Assembly (NCBI RefSeq): GCF_003719335.1
Contig: NZ_RIAS01000003.1
Coordinates: 1 to 64,000, forward strand
Origin: Paenibacillus amylolyticus
Lineage (GTDB): Bacteria > Bacillota > Bacilli > Paenibacillales > Paenibacillaceae
DNA: 64,000 nt
Direction: 5' to 3'
Numbering within the stretch: the first letter of the stretch is position 1; every line of letters starts with the position of its first letter. The notes below the pieces were generated by a model. That model was not told where the DNA came from and did not search any database. It saw nothing but the letters and a program-made list of their open reading frames with translations. Made by a program: the position numbers and the translations under genes. Shown here in pieces: positions 9,151 through 18,037 of this stretch.

Positions 9151-9210
9151 GAAAGGTTGAGAAAATATTTTATAAGGATTGGAAGTAGACGCTTATAGAC
9201 GAACAATGTA

Positions 9211-10185
9211 TTACCAGACATGATCCAGCTCGGGATGAAAGAAGGCGTAGCCCCGCTTTCCATTTTTCTTAATTCTGTACATGGCCATATCCGCAAGTTT
9301 TAGAAGTTCAGTCGGATCTTGTCCATGCTTGGGAAACAAACTGATGCCAATACTGGCGGATAGATGGATCTCAATGGCATTCACATGAATCGGAGCTTCA
9401 AATGCATTCGTCAGATTTTTGGCAACGATCTTTGCATCATCGTCATCCTTAAGCTGGTTCAGGATAATGCTGAATTCGTCACCTCCGAGTCTTGCTACGC
9501 AGTCCGTACTGCGAATACTCCCCTTCAATCGATGAGCCACTTCCATTAAGACCTGATCACCTATTTCATGACCGTAGGTATCGTTAATCTGTTTGAATCC
9601 ATCCGTATCGATATACATTACCGCAAACCGTGACTCACTTCTTACCGCGTTGCTGACAGCCCATGCAAGACGATCCTTAAATGCTAAACGATTAGGAAGA
9701 CCTGTCAAGGAATCATGCAAGGAAAGATGTTTACTGATCTTCTCCGAAACTTTGATCTTGGTATACTCGGTCTCCAGCTCTTTAATCAGGTTCTTAAGTT
9801 TGTACACGCGAGTGCTTGTATTGGTTGTATCGCTAATCTGCAGTAGTGCGTAACTGTGGTCATTTTCATAAAGCGGTTCAACATGTAGATTTTGTCTGTA
9901 AAAACTCTCATCTCCTCCATCCTTCGGAAGGATAAAAGATTTATGTAGAGCGCTGGAGCAGAACCTGCTCTGCCCGTGATAGAGCGCGTTTTGTATAATA
10001 TTCATATACATATTAGCCTTGAATCTGGGGCAAATCTCAAGCAGATTTTTACCGAGCACGTCTTCAGCGGACATGCCTGTTAAACGTTCCAACCAGCCAT
10101 TCCACACGAGAATTCTCAATTGTCTGTCGACAATCATAATCCCCATCTTGGTTTTGTTCAGCGCTTGTACAATGAGATTATCCAT
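9211..10185 (-). CDS. PAS-GGDEF diguanylate cyclase
   Basis: Makes cyclic di-GMP from two GTP. The 324 residues hold a PAS domain (about 1-125; GIMIVDRQLRILVWNGWLER, then MSAEDVLGKNLLEICPRF), a short coiled linker and a GGDEF domain (about 155-320). The signature RLGGDEFSIIL is intact. The inhibitory I-site is present as RSTD five residues earlier, so product feedback is likely. DSLTGLPNRLAFKDRL marks the domain start. There is no transmembrane segment, so the PAS domain senses a cytosolic cue. It starts 2 bp after the CheC-like gene and is the last gene of the operon. The phosphorelay upstream probably sets its activity or adaptation. Confidence 0.93.
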   Translation of the reverse strand: MDNLIVQALNKTKMGIMIVDRQLRILVWNGWLERLTGMSAEDVLGKNLLEICPRFKANMYMNIIQNALYHGQSRFCSSALHKSFILPKDGGDESFYRQNLHVEPLYENDHSYALLQISDTTNTSTRVYKLKNLIKELETEYTKIKVSEKISKHLSLHDSLTGLPNRLAFKDRLAWAVSNAVRSESRFAVMYIDTDGFKQINDTYGHEIGDQVLMEVAHRLKGSIRSTDCVARLGGDEFSIILNQLKDDDDAKIVAKNLTNAFEAPIHVNAIEIHLSASIGISLFPKHGQDPTELLKLADMAMYRIKKNGKRGYAFFHPELDHVW

Positions 10186-10187
10186 GG

Positions 10188-10814
10188 TTATCCTCCCAGC
10201 AGAGCATCTATCTTATCCAGCAGACTGGAGATGGAGTCCATGCTCAATGCAATAACGATAATTCCTTTTACATCTGTATCTGCAAGCAAAAAGGAGGTAT
10301 GTAGCACTAATATATACACTTCATTCTGAAGCAGGATTTGCGGGTCTGTTTTCGTAACATGAATCAGTTCGATATCAGGCAGTACGTACTCCAGTTTTAT
10401 TTCAAGGAAATTTCCGAATTCTCCAATAATCGCATTGAGCAACACATTGCTGACTTCCTGCAACACATCGAGATCCGTGTCCATTAATCGACAATCGCTC
10501 TTATCCACGCTCTCTGTCAATTCTCCGAGACACATGTTAGCTAGCACTTTTGCCTGCTCGGCAGGGAACATCAGGAAAGCTTTGCCTTGAAACTGATACC
10601 CGAACTGCAATGATGACCGAAAGAGATGACCTTCGGAAAATAAAATATTGTACCTTCGATCCTCTGGGTCTACTTCCGTAATGGAAATCAGCTCAACTTC
10701 GGGGATATTGAGTACAATATGCTTGTCTACAATTTCTGATAACATGTTAGCTGCCTGTCCAACGTAAACGTTGACAAGTTCAGTAAGCAGATCTTTCTGC
10801 AGCTCATTCAGCAT
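10188..10814 (-). CDS. CheC-like phosphatase
   Basis: A 208-residue protein with the duplicated CheC/FliN-type active-site helix: TELVNVYVGQAANMLSE near residue 11 and LQEVSNVLLNAIIGEFGNFL near residue 112. Both contain the Glu and Asn of the E-x2-N motif used to dephosphorylate CheY-P. The gene overlaps the stop of the CheY-like gene by 11 nt, so both are probably made together. CheC phosphatases normally work with CheD in chemotaxis. No CheA, CheD or receptor is near, so this one probably resets the neighbouring receiver protein. Confidence 0.85.
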   Translation of the reverse strand: MLNELQKDLLTELVNVYVGQAANMLSEIVDKHIVLNIPEVELISITEVDPEDRRYNILFSEGHLFRSSLQFGYQFQGKAFLMFPAEQAKVLANMCLGELTESVDKSDCRLMDTDLDVLQEVSNVLLNAIIGEFGNFLEIKLEYVLPDIELIHVTKTDPQILLQNEVYILVLHTSFLLADTDVKGIIVIALSMDSISSLLDKIDALLGG

Positions 10815-11178
10815 AACGTGCCACCTGAATCATTTGTAGCAATGTATTCGCTCTTTCTGCGGTTAGCGGTTTATTCAGAAATCCTGAGATTCCTAACTCC
10901 TCCACTTCCTCACGGGTAGCCTTCTGAATATCGGCAGACAAAATTATAATTTTGACGTTCTGATCTTTCTCTCGAATCAAACGAAGCATATCCTGACCGC
11001 CCAGTCCTGGCATCAAAAGATCTGTCGTTATCAAATCAGGTTCGTACTCTTGATAAAGTTGAAAACCGTCTTCTCCGTTGGTGGCCGTTCGAATTTCGCA
11101 ATCCGGAATATGATCGCTAATCAACTTGCTCATCATTTTCTGTACAAAAATCGAATCTTCCACAATTAATACTTTCAT
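10804..11178 (-). CDS. Stand-alone CheY-type response regulator
   Basis: A single receiver domain of 124 residues with no output domain. It begins MKVLIVEDSIFV (acidic pair) and carries the phosphoacceptor Asp in ITTDLLMPGLGG and the conserved Lys in FLNKPLTAE. The start at 11178 is preferred over a long upstream extension because receivers begin at this motif and AAGGAGA lies upstream. First gene of a cheY-cheC-GGDEF unit. A -10-like TATAAT lies near 11335. The cognate kinase is not in the window. Confidence 0.9.
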   Translation of the reverse strand: MKVLIVEDSIFVQKMMSKLISDHIPDCEIRTATNGEDGFQLYQEYEPDLITTDLLMPGLGGQDMLRLIREKDQNVKIIILSADIQKATREEVEELGISGFLNKPLTAERANTLLQMIQVARYAE

Positions 11179-11414
11179 GATTCTACTCAGTCTCCTTGAT
11201 AAAGTTTTAAGGGCGCAAAAGATCAGGCGCTGTAGACAGTTTCTTGAGAAGGAGCTTCGCGCACAGGTGGAACCCCTTAAAAGTGACTGACAGATGAAAT
11301 AGGCAAAACAATATAAATTATAGTTACTAGAAAAATAGGTTGTCAACAATATTTAAAAATAAGTTATAACGTATTCATCTGTCAATGGAAGGGAAATTCC
11401 AACGATTTACAAAG

Positions 11415-11447
11415 CAAAAAGGACGAGCAGAGAATCTCTGCTTCGTC
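11415..11447 (-). terminator. Terminator after the SLH laminarinase
   Basis: Minus strand GACGAAGCAGAG-N3-CTCTGCTCGTC followed by CTTTTTG. It lies about 85 bp after the stop. Apart from this and the cheY promoter, 11179-11532 shows nothing. Confidence 0.75.
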
Positions 11448-11532
11448 TCTTCTTGGACTATCTGTGAATAATCGTTTTACATTTGGAAACAACTCCATTA
11501 ATGATCGTTCCTTTACATCGTATAATAACGTT

Positions 11533-14500
11533 TTATTGCGTTTTCCCCATATTAACCAGCTTCACATCCGACAGTGTAATCGTGGTATCGCCTTGCTCAG
11601 TACCATCAATCTTACCCATGTCAAACACAATTCGGCTGTTCGTATAACTCGCTTCATTCGCTTGGAACGTAAACGTAAATTGTTGTTCTTCCGTCATCAG
11701 ATTCATTTGATTGCCATAGAATCCAGTCCATTTGTAGTTCGCAGGGATATCCACCCAGCCAATACCTACACCCAGCTTGCGTGTTTTATCGGCTTTTGCT
11801 TTGAATGACAACTTATAAGTATAACCTTGCTGCATCGCAAAGCCTTCCTGGATCAATTGCCGGTCCCATGCATTCTCTCCGACTTGACCAATCCGTGCCT
11901 GTAACTGCTGGTTTTCCGCGCTGAGAACCAAGTCTTCCGGTTTATTGCTGGCCGCATATGGGAACCAGCCGTTCGTTCCTTGCGTAAAGTCACCATTTTT
12001 GATCAGATTGACATGTACAGGTTGCCCACCCTCTTCTGCGCCGGGATTGACCTCAAACAGCATTACATTTTGAATGGATACAACATGTTCGGCTGCTGGC
12101 TCCAGTGAATGACCCAAACCGAAGTTTAACAAATCTGCCTCATCCTCAGTATCTCCCATAGTAAAGGTATAGGCATATGGCTGTTTCGTTGTGGTCAATT
12201 CAGCCGCCTGCTCCAAATACTTCACATCATCACTGCCCGTTTTCGATACAACCACCTGCATCGGTTTCGGTACTGAAGCCGAAGCATCAAAACTTAGACG
12301 ATACGTTTTCCCTGCTTCAAGCGTTAGCTGTCCTTGCTGCAATATAGCGTCCCACCAATTCTGGGTTGTACTAGGCACAGTCAAGCTAATCCCTTGGTCA
12401 TCGCTATAAGTCACCGTAGTGACACTAGCCGGCACCATCCAATCCGATGTTACTGAGCTCAGTTCACCGTTTTTTACTTTGCTCCGTGAAATGTCCAGCC
12501 AGCGTGTGTTATATTCGTTTCCTTCAAAATTCACGTAATACGTTGTCCCTGCTTTCAAAGATACCGACGGGAAATACACCGTTTTGTACGTTTGCCAGCC
12601 GCCCGTATCGCCTAACGTCAGATTAGAACTTGCAACGGTATGGCCTTCTTCATCTTTGACTGTAAAACGTACCTTTGCATCGTCTTTTGCACTTGCCATT
12701 CGTGTTGAAAAGGCATATGCACCGTCGTTCGCTGCTGTTATTTTGAATTGAAGCAAATCTCCTTCATCCATATAGCTAACATGCTCGCCGCCTTCATCGG
12801 AATTCTCAAGCTGTAATCCCTGCATCACGTAAGCATCTGCGGCAGGAATATGAGTATAATTCTGAATCGCTACCGGTTTTCCACGTTTCGTCAACCGCAC
12901 ATTGTCAACATAAAGCTTGCCAGTAGATCCGCCAAATAAAAGCTTTAATTCAGATGTTGCTGTAGCTGCACCCTCTCCGATCACAATTTCACCAGTGTAT
13001 GTTTTCATCTCAGACCCGATCTGAATCTGCTGCCCTTGATTCATTTGTACGTTATGGCCTTCCTCGGTAGATAAACCGATATCCATAACACCTGTCGTAT
13101 CTGCCTTGGCATCAAATGAGAAGCCGTAGGTCGTGTTACCTTCCAGCTTCATACCAGGCTGAGTGACAGCAACCTGTGCCGGCTGACCATTTGTTTTCTT
13201 CACATCGACAACAAGTTGTCTCTCCATGATCGGGAATTTCAAGAAGTTATTGACGGATACCTGTGCTTCAGCACCCGACTGAATTTCAGTGTTCCAGAAG
13301 CCGAGCCGTTGTTTCCCTTGATCAAATGTACCATTGAATACGTAATTGCCATCCGGGAGTGCTTTTCGTTCCACTGGGAGTGGATCTGCCTCCCCAATCT
13401 CAGTCAGTCTCACGTTGGTTACCGAAACTTCGCCTTCGTTTAATCCCAGATTAAATTCGAAGCGTGCATTGTTGTCGGAACCATTACGCATGTTGAATTC
13501 GTATTCATAAGGCTGCCAATCCGTTGTGACTGAAAATGCTTTTTCTTCAGAGTAATTCGTCCAGCTTTTTTCAAACTGAGTTACTTTGGAGCGGATAACC
13601 CGGTTTGCAGAAGCTTTTGCATCAAACTCGACTTTATATTTTTTGTCTTTCTTGATATACATCGGCATTTGGGTGAGCTGAACCGAATAGGTTTCCGTTC
13701 CTGCTTTGGAGATCGTTACTTTGGCTGCTTTGCCTTTCGCTTCATCCTCTACGACTTCAACCTTGCCCTCTCCGCCTGCATTGGTAATAAAATTCCAATC
13801 AGCAGGAACACCAGTTGTATCTACACCTTGGATAAACTTCTCATTATAAATCTGGTTACCATCCGCTTGCGGTGCGCGCTGTTTCTCAGGCTCAATCGGA
13901 CTGGAAGTCACGTCAGGCCATTGATCCATATTTTTATACGAATACACTCGCACAAAATCCACATTCATCTTCTCGGAAACAAAATCATTCTCCGGTGATC
14001 CCGGCCAGTCTCCGCCAACTGCAAGATTGAGAATGAGATAGAACGGGCGATCAAACGGTGCAGGGAACGTGTAGCTTTCCGGTTGTCCCGCAGCCGTTGT
14101 CTGCCAGTTGTTAATCTGATGATGCAACTTGCCATCTACATAGAATCGAATCATGCCTGGCAACCATTCTACCTGGAAATCATGATAATCATCGGCAAAA
14201 GATTCACCTTGTGGCAATGTAAATTTGCCCTGATCATGTCCGTGAGAACCATCCGCTTTCTTGGAATCGTAATGGATCGTACTGTAGATTTCATGATCTT
14301 TGTTTTTGCCGCCGATCAACTCCATGATGTCAATCTCACCAGAAGCGGGCCATCCTCCATAATGCGCTTCATCCGTAGGCATCATCCAGATTGCCGGCCA
14401 CATGCCCTGCTGGATGGGAAGTTTGGCTCTCACAACCACTTTTCCGTACGTCCAATCGCCCTTCTCTTTCGTAATCAGTTTACCGGAAGTATAATTTTTG

Positions 14501-16002
14501 CTGCCCTTCTGTTCCCGCTTTGCTTCAATCTGCAATACATTGCGGTTGCCATCCTTCACAATACGTGTGTTATTCGGGCTGTAATATTGCAACTCATTGT
14601 TGTACACAAGCTCCGTATCCTGAACGGTCCATTTGGATGCATCCACGGAAGGCGCATTGAATTCATCATTCCAGACCATTTCCCAATGCTCATCCGGAAT
14701 CGTCGTTGCCGGAATCGGTTTTTCACCTGAAGGAATGCCCGGAACGGACGGTGTCGTTCCGCCTGAATTGGAAGAGCCTCCCCCGCCTGAGCTAGAACCA
14801 GTACCCCCGTTAGAAGTACCTGGTGTAGCAGCGTTTGGTTGCTCCGACTGTCCTGTCCCAGACGTAATGTTATCCTTGTATTGTCCTGGTGCAACCGCTT
14901 TCCCATTAAGCAATACGTTGGAGGCATCGACTTCAAGAAGCTTGATACGACCTTTACTATCAATAGCCGTATTGCGGGCTTTACGGTTTACTTTTAATGA
15001 ATTAATCGTACCTTCGGCAGATAACTCAACTGTAGCCTTGTTTTCGACAAATAGCTCTTCAACCTGTGTTGCTCCTGTGATCTCAACATGTACCGGACTT
15101 GTGTTTTTGTCTACCACAACTCGATTCAATTTAGAGTTATGAATATCGATCGAGTGGTTTCCTCCGCCCTTCACGATCACACTTCCAGTGACCGTCACTC
15201 CGTCGAGCCTCACTGTACCTTCTCCAATGGCTTCTGTAAGTAACAAGTTTCCATTAACTGTGGTATTTTTCAGTGTCACATCGGTTGAGCGGATAATCAG
15301 ATTACCTTCTACTTTGGATTCATAGGTACCTGGTTTGCTTTTAATATCAGCTATCAACGTAGACATGATGGTAGCAGCTTCTGCTCTCGTAATGTTGGAT
15401 TCAGGTGCAAGATTTCCGTTGTATCCGTTTACAAATTTATTGTTTACGAAGTAGTTCATCGCATTTCTGGCATAGTCAGCTACATCTTTGTCGTCTTTAA
15501 ACGCAGTACCGAGCGACTCACTGCCTGTCGATAACTGAAACGCACGATCTGCCATCACGACAGCATCCTGCCGGGTAATCGGAAGCTGGGGCGACAGATG
15601 TGTTGCATCAGTTCCCTGAATAATGCCAGATCCACTTGCTCGTGTGATTGCATCATAATACCAGTCTTTTTCACTAACATCTGTGTATGATGCCGCTCCG
15701 GGGCCTCCTGCGAATCCGAACACCCGGTCGAGCATCACAACAAATTCGGCACGGCTAATACGTTCACTCGGTCTGAATGTGCCGTCCGCATAACCTTTAG
15801 TCAGCGCCATATCCTGCAAACGCATCACTGCTTTTTCAGCCCAATGCCCTTGCAAATCTTTGTACGGCGCCCGAAGCAGGCTTGACGCCTGCTCCTGCTC
15901 CGTTACCGTTTGCTGCTTCATCTGTTCTGCACCGACTACAGCCGGAGCTGCCAGTGAAACGATCATGCTTCCTGCTACGAGACAAGCCAACCCTTTTTTC
16001 AC
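11533..16002 (-). CDS. S-layer-anchored GH16 endo-1,3-beta-glucanase (laminarinase)
   Basis: A 1489-residue surface enzyme for beta-1,3(4)-glucan. Order: signal peptide (1-25); three SLH repeats (about 43-215; HWAEKAVMRL, DWYYDAITRA, ITRAEAATIM) that bind secondary wall polymer; a right-handed beta-helix-like stretch (about 230-375; repeats such as TVNGNLLLTE and VTGSVIVKGGG) possibly a CBM54; a Gly/Ser linker; GH16 (about 440-700) with catalytic GEIDIMELIG; then about four or five CBM4/9-like sandwiches (LTQMPMYIKKDKKYKVEFDA and similar). The layout resembles Clostridium Lic16A. GTG 16002 is chosen because GGGAGG lies seven bases upstream. It follows the two ABC permeases by 42 bp and is probably cotranscribed with them. 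Confidence 0.93.
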   Translation of the reverse strand: MKKGLACLVAGSMIVSLAAPAVVGAEQMKQQTVTEQEQASSLLRAPYKDLQGHWAEKAVMRLQDMALTKGYADGTFRPSERISRAEFVVMLDRVFGFAGGPGAASYTDVSEKDWYYDAITRASGSGIIQGTDATHLSPQLPITRQDAVVMADRAFQLSTGSESLGTAFKDDKDVADYARNAMNYFVNNKFVNGYNGNLAPESNITRAEAATIMSTLIADIKSKPGTYESKVEGNLIIRSTDVTLKNTTVNGNLLLTEAIGEGTVRLDGVTVTGSVIVKGGGNHSIDIHNSKLNRVVVDKNTSPVHVEITGATQVEELFVENKATVELSAEGTINSLKVNRKARNTAIDSKGRIKLLEVDASNVLLNGKAVAPGQYKDNITSGTGQSEQPNAATPGTSNGGTGSSSGGGGSSNSGGTTPSVPGIPSGEKPIPATTIPDEHWEMVWNDEFNAPSVDASKWTVQDTELVYNNELQYYSPNNTRIVKDGNRNVLQIEAKREQKGSKNYTSGKLITKEKGDWTYGKVVVRAKLPIQQGMWPAIWMMPTDEAHYGGWPASGEIDIMELIGGKNKDHEIYSTIHYDSKKADGSHGHDQGKFTLPQGESFADDYHDFQVEWLPGMIRFYVDGKLHHQINNWQTTAAGQPESYTFPAPFDRPFYLILNLAVGGDWPGSPENDFVSEKMNVDFVRVYSYKNMDQWPDVTSSPIEPEKQRAPQADGNQIYNEKFIQGVDTTGVPADWNFITNAGGEGKVEVVEDEAKGKAAKVTISKAGTETYSVQLTQMPMYIKKDKKYKVEFDAKASANRVIRSKVTQFEKSWTNYSEEKAFSVTTDWQPYEYEFNMRNGSDNNARFEFNLGLNEGEVSVTNVRLTEIGEADPLPVERKALPDGNYVFNGTFDQGKQRLGFWNTEIQSGAEAQVSVNNFLKFPIMERQLVVDVKKTNGQPAQVAVTQPGMKLEGNTTYGFSFDAKADTTGVMDIGLSTEEGHNVQMNQGQQIQIGSEMKTYTGEIVIGEGAATATSELKLLFGGSTGKLYVDNVRLTKRGKPVAIQNYTHIPAADAYVMQGLQLENSDEGGEHVSYMDEGDLLQFKITAANDGAYAFSTRMASAKDDAKVRFTVKDEEGHTVASSNLTLGDTGGWQTYKTVYFPSVSLKAGTTYYVNFEGNEYNTRWLDISRSKVKNGELSSVTSDWMVPASVTTVTYSDDQGISLTVPSTTQNWWDAILQQGQLTLEAGKTYRLSFDASASVPKPMQVVVSKTGSDDVKYLEQAAELTTTKQPYAYTFTMGDTEDEADLLNFGLGHSLEPAAEHVVSIQNVMLFEVNPGAEEGGQPVHVNLIKNGDFTQGTNGWFPYAASNKPEDLVLSAENQQLQARIGQVGENAWDRQLIQEGFAMQQGYTYKLSFKAKADKTRKLGVGIGWVDIPANYKWTGFYGNQMNLMTEEQQFTFTFQANEASYTNSRIVFDMGKIDGTEQGDTTITLSDVKLVNMGKTQ

Positions 16003-16044
16003 TCATATTCCTCCCTAGAATGTGTGGTCACTTGCAGGGCAGTA

Positions 16045-16923
16045 CTACTCTTTTACTGCCCCAATGACGATACCTTTAACGAAAAAGCGTTGTAAGAATG
16101 GATATATGACCAAAATCGGCAATGCCCCGATGAAAATCTGTGCTGCGCGAACCGTACGCTGGGAAACATTCTCCAGCATGGATGGGTCCACGTTGATTTT
16201 ACTGAGGTCTTGCTGCACGATAATGGTTTGTAGCAAGGAAGCCAGTGGGTAATTTTTGACATCGGACATATAGATCATGCCGTCGAACCAAGAGTTCCAC
16301 TGACCTACCATGGTAAACAAGGACAAGGTTGCTATCGCTGGCATGGACAGCGGTATATATACCAGCGCCAGCGTTTTAATGTGACCTGCTCCATCCAGAT
16401 AAGCCGCTTCCTCCAGCTCTTTAGGCAGACCGCGGAAGAAGTTCATCATCAGAATGACATTCCACACGGACAGTGCACCTGGCAATACCAGCGCCCAGAT
16501 CGTATCCATCAGACCCAGCTTTTGAATCAGAATATAACTCGGGATCAAACCTCCGCTGAACAAAATCGTAAATACAAAGAACCAGGTGTAGATCGAGCGG
16601 CCTTTGAAATTGAGATCTTCCTTCGACAGCGGGAAGGCGGTAAGTAACATAATCACCATTCCGATCACGGTAGCAATGACTGTTCGTTTAACCGAAACCA
16701 GCAAGGAATTAATGAAATTTGAATTGCCGAACGTTTTGACATATGCATCTGTCGTAAAGCCAATTGGCCAGAAACCGACAAGATTGGCTGAGGCCGGTGC
16801 CATGCTGCTGAACGAAACGGCCAAAATATGAATGATAGGCAGAATGCAGAGCAGTGATAATACGCCCAGAAAAATATAGTTCGCAACGCTGAATATTCGA
16901 TAGCCTTTTGTTTTGTAATACAA
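16045..16923 (-). CDS. Carbohydrate ABC transporter permease (LplC/YtcP type)
   Basis: The second inner-membrane subunit of a CUT1 sugar importer, 292 residues with six predicted helices. The ATPase-contacting EAA loop is EEAAYLDGAGHIKTLALVYI, and the C-terminus PFLQRFFVKGIVIGAVKE is typical of this subfamily. TTG 16923 follows GAGGAGA. It lies 18 bp after the partner permease and 42 bp before the laminarinase, so the imported ligand is probably a laminari- or mixed-linkage oligosaccharide. No ATPase is encoded nearby. Confidence 0.9.
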   Translation of the reverse strand: MYYKTKGYRIFSVANYIFLGVLSLLCILPIIHILAVSFSSMAPASANLVGFWPIGFTTDAYVKTFGNSNFINSLLVSVKRTVIATVIGMVIMLLTAFPLSKEDLNFKGRSIYTWFFVFTILFSGGLIPSYILIQKLGLMDTIWALVLPGALSVWNVILMMNFFRGLPKELEEAAYLDGAGHIKTLALVYIPLSMPAIATLSLFTMVGQWNSWFDGMIYMSDVKNYPLASLLQTIIVQQDLSKINVDPSMLENVSQRTVRAAQIFIGALPILVIYPFLQRFFVKGIVIGAVKE

Positions 16924-16941
16924 GCCCTTTTCTCCTCTCTA

Positions 16942-17907
16942 CTAGAACACGCGGTAATTCGCCAATTTGTAAGCCATGCGATATGAGATAACGATCAGAA
17001 TGGTTGCCACGACCGATTTGAACAATCCTACAGCCGTTGCGAAGCTCATTTTGCCGTTCAAGATACCAAGACGGTATACGAAGGTATCGATGATATCACC
17101 TTTGTCATAAACGAGCGGATTGTACAGGTTGAACACCTGATCGAACCCTGCATTCAAAATGTTTCCGATGGAGAGTGTCATGAGTACGATTGTAATCGGC
17201 ATGAGGGCCGGAATTGTAATGTGCAGTGTTTGTTTGAACCGGTTCGCACCGTCCACTTCCGCAGCTTCGTACAGTGCCGGGTTAATACCGGACAGAGAAG
17301 CCAGAAATACAATCGTGCCAAAGCCAAATTCTTTCCAAACATCACTAACAATCAGTGTTATCCGAAACCAAGTTCCATCCCCCAGGAAAAAGATCGGATC
17401 TCCGCCCAGTGCAACCACCAGTTTGTTCACCATGCCCCCCTGCGGCGATAGAATATCAAGCAATATTCCGCCCAGGATTACCCATGACAGAAAATGCGGA
17501 AGATAAACCAGTGTTTGACTGACCCTTTTAAAGGCATTTAAACGAACTTCGTTCAACAAAATCGCGAACAGGAATGGAGCAATTAAACCTGCGATTATTT
17601 TGAAAAATGCAATGACCAGTGTATTCCAGATGACCTGGCCTACGTCCGGGTATAAAAATAAATACTTGAAATTATCCCAACCTACCCATTTGGATTCGGT
17701 AAATCCGAGGTATGGTTTAAAATCCTGGAAAGCAATCACAATCCCGCCCATTGGTATGTACTGAAATACAATTGCCAGCAAAACCGCTGGTACGAGCATC
17801 AAATGCAAGGACCAATTCCGTTGCATGTTCCAGCGCTGTCTTGCCTTGATGGCACGCCCCTTGCGAGGCGTTTCTAACGTATGTTCCTTCACCCCTACAT
17901 CCCCCAT
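16942..17907 (-). CDS. Carbohydrate ABC transporter permease (LplB type)
   Basis: The first permease of the pair, 321 residues and six helices. It has FQYIPMGGIVIAFQDFKPY after the first span and the EAA motif YEAAEVDGANRFKQTLHITI. The start is uncertain: ATG 17907 lacks a good ribosome binding site, while the in-frame GTG at 17892 is preceded by GGGGGATGTAGG. The gene is transcribed away from the YesM-type kinase gene. Its promoter has TATAAT at 17960-17955 with a shared 14-bp element 25 bp upstream. Confidence 0.9.
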   Translation of the reverse strand: MGDVGVKEHTLETPRKGRAIKARQRWNMQRNWSLHLMLVPAVLLAIVFQYIPMGGIVIAFQDFKPYLGFTESKWVGWDNFKYLFLYPDVGQVIWNTLVIAFFKIIAGLIAPFLFAILLNEVRLNAFKRVSQTLVYLPHFLSWVILGGILLDILSPQGGMVNKLVVALGGDPIFFLGDGTWFRITLIVSDVWKEFGFGTIVFLASLSGINPALYEAAEVDGANRFKQTLHITIPALMPITIVLMTLSIGNILNAGFDQVFNLYNPLVYDKGDIIDTFVYRLGILNGKMSFATAVGLFKSVVATILIVISYRMAYKLANYRVF

Positions 17908-17954
17908 GTTCTAAAATTTGTATTTTACAAGTGGATATGAACTTGTATATTAAA

Positions 17955-17999
17955 ATTATAGCAACGGTTATTAGCAATCTATATCCTAATATTGCAACA
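17955..17999 (-). promoter_or_regulatory. Activator-type promoter of the laminarin permease operon
   Basis: Minus strand TGTTGCAATATTAG (17999-17986) stands 25 bp from TATAAT (17960-17955), with no good -35 hexamer. The same 14-mer stands 26 bp from TATGAT before the binding-protein gene at 23278-23291. Shared sequence and spacing suggest binding of the YesN-type regulator encoded between them. Confidence 0.6.
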
Positions 18000-18037
18000 A
18001 CGATAACAATATTTTAATGAGTTGAGGAGGCCCCGCA

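Noticed and set aside
11179..11340. Cyclic di-GMP riboswitch upstream of the cheY-cheC-GGDEF operon
   Set aside because: I looked for the conserved GEMM core and did not find it; the GCGCC repeats alone are not evidence.
14083..14730. A 215-codon plus-strand frame opposite the laminarinase
   Set aside because: Lies over the conserved GH16 domain on the other strand and has no family resemblance.
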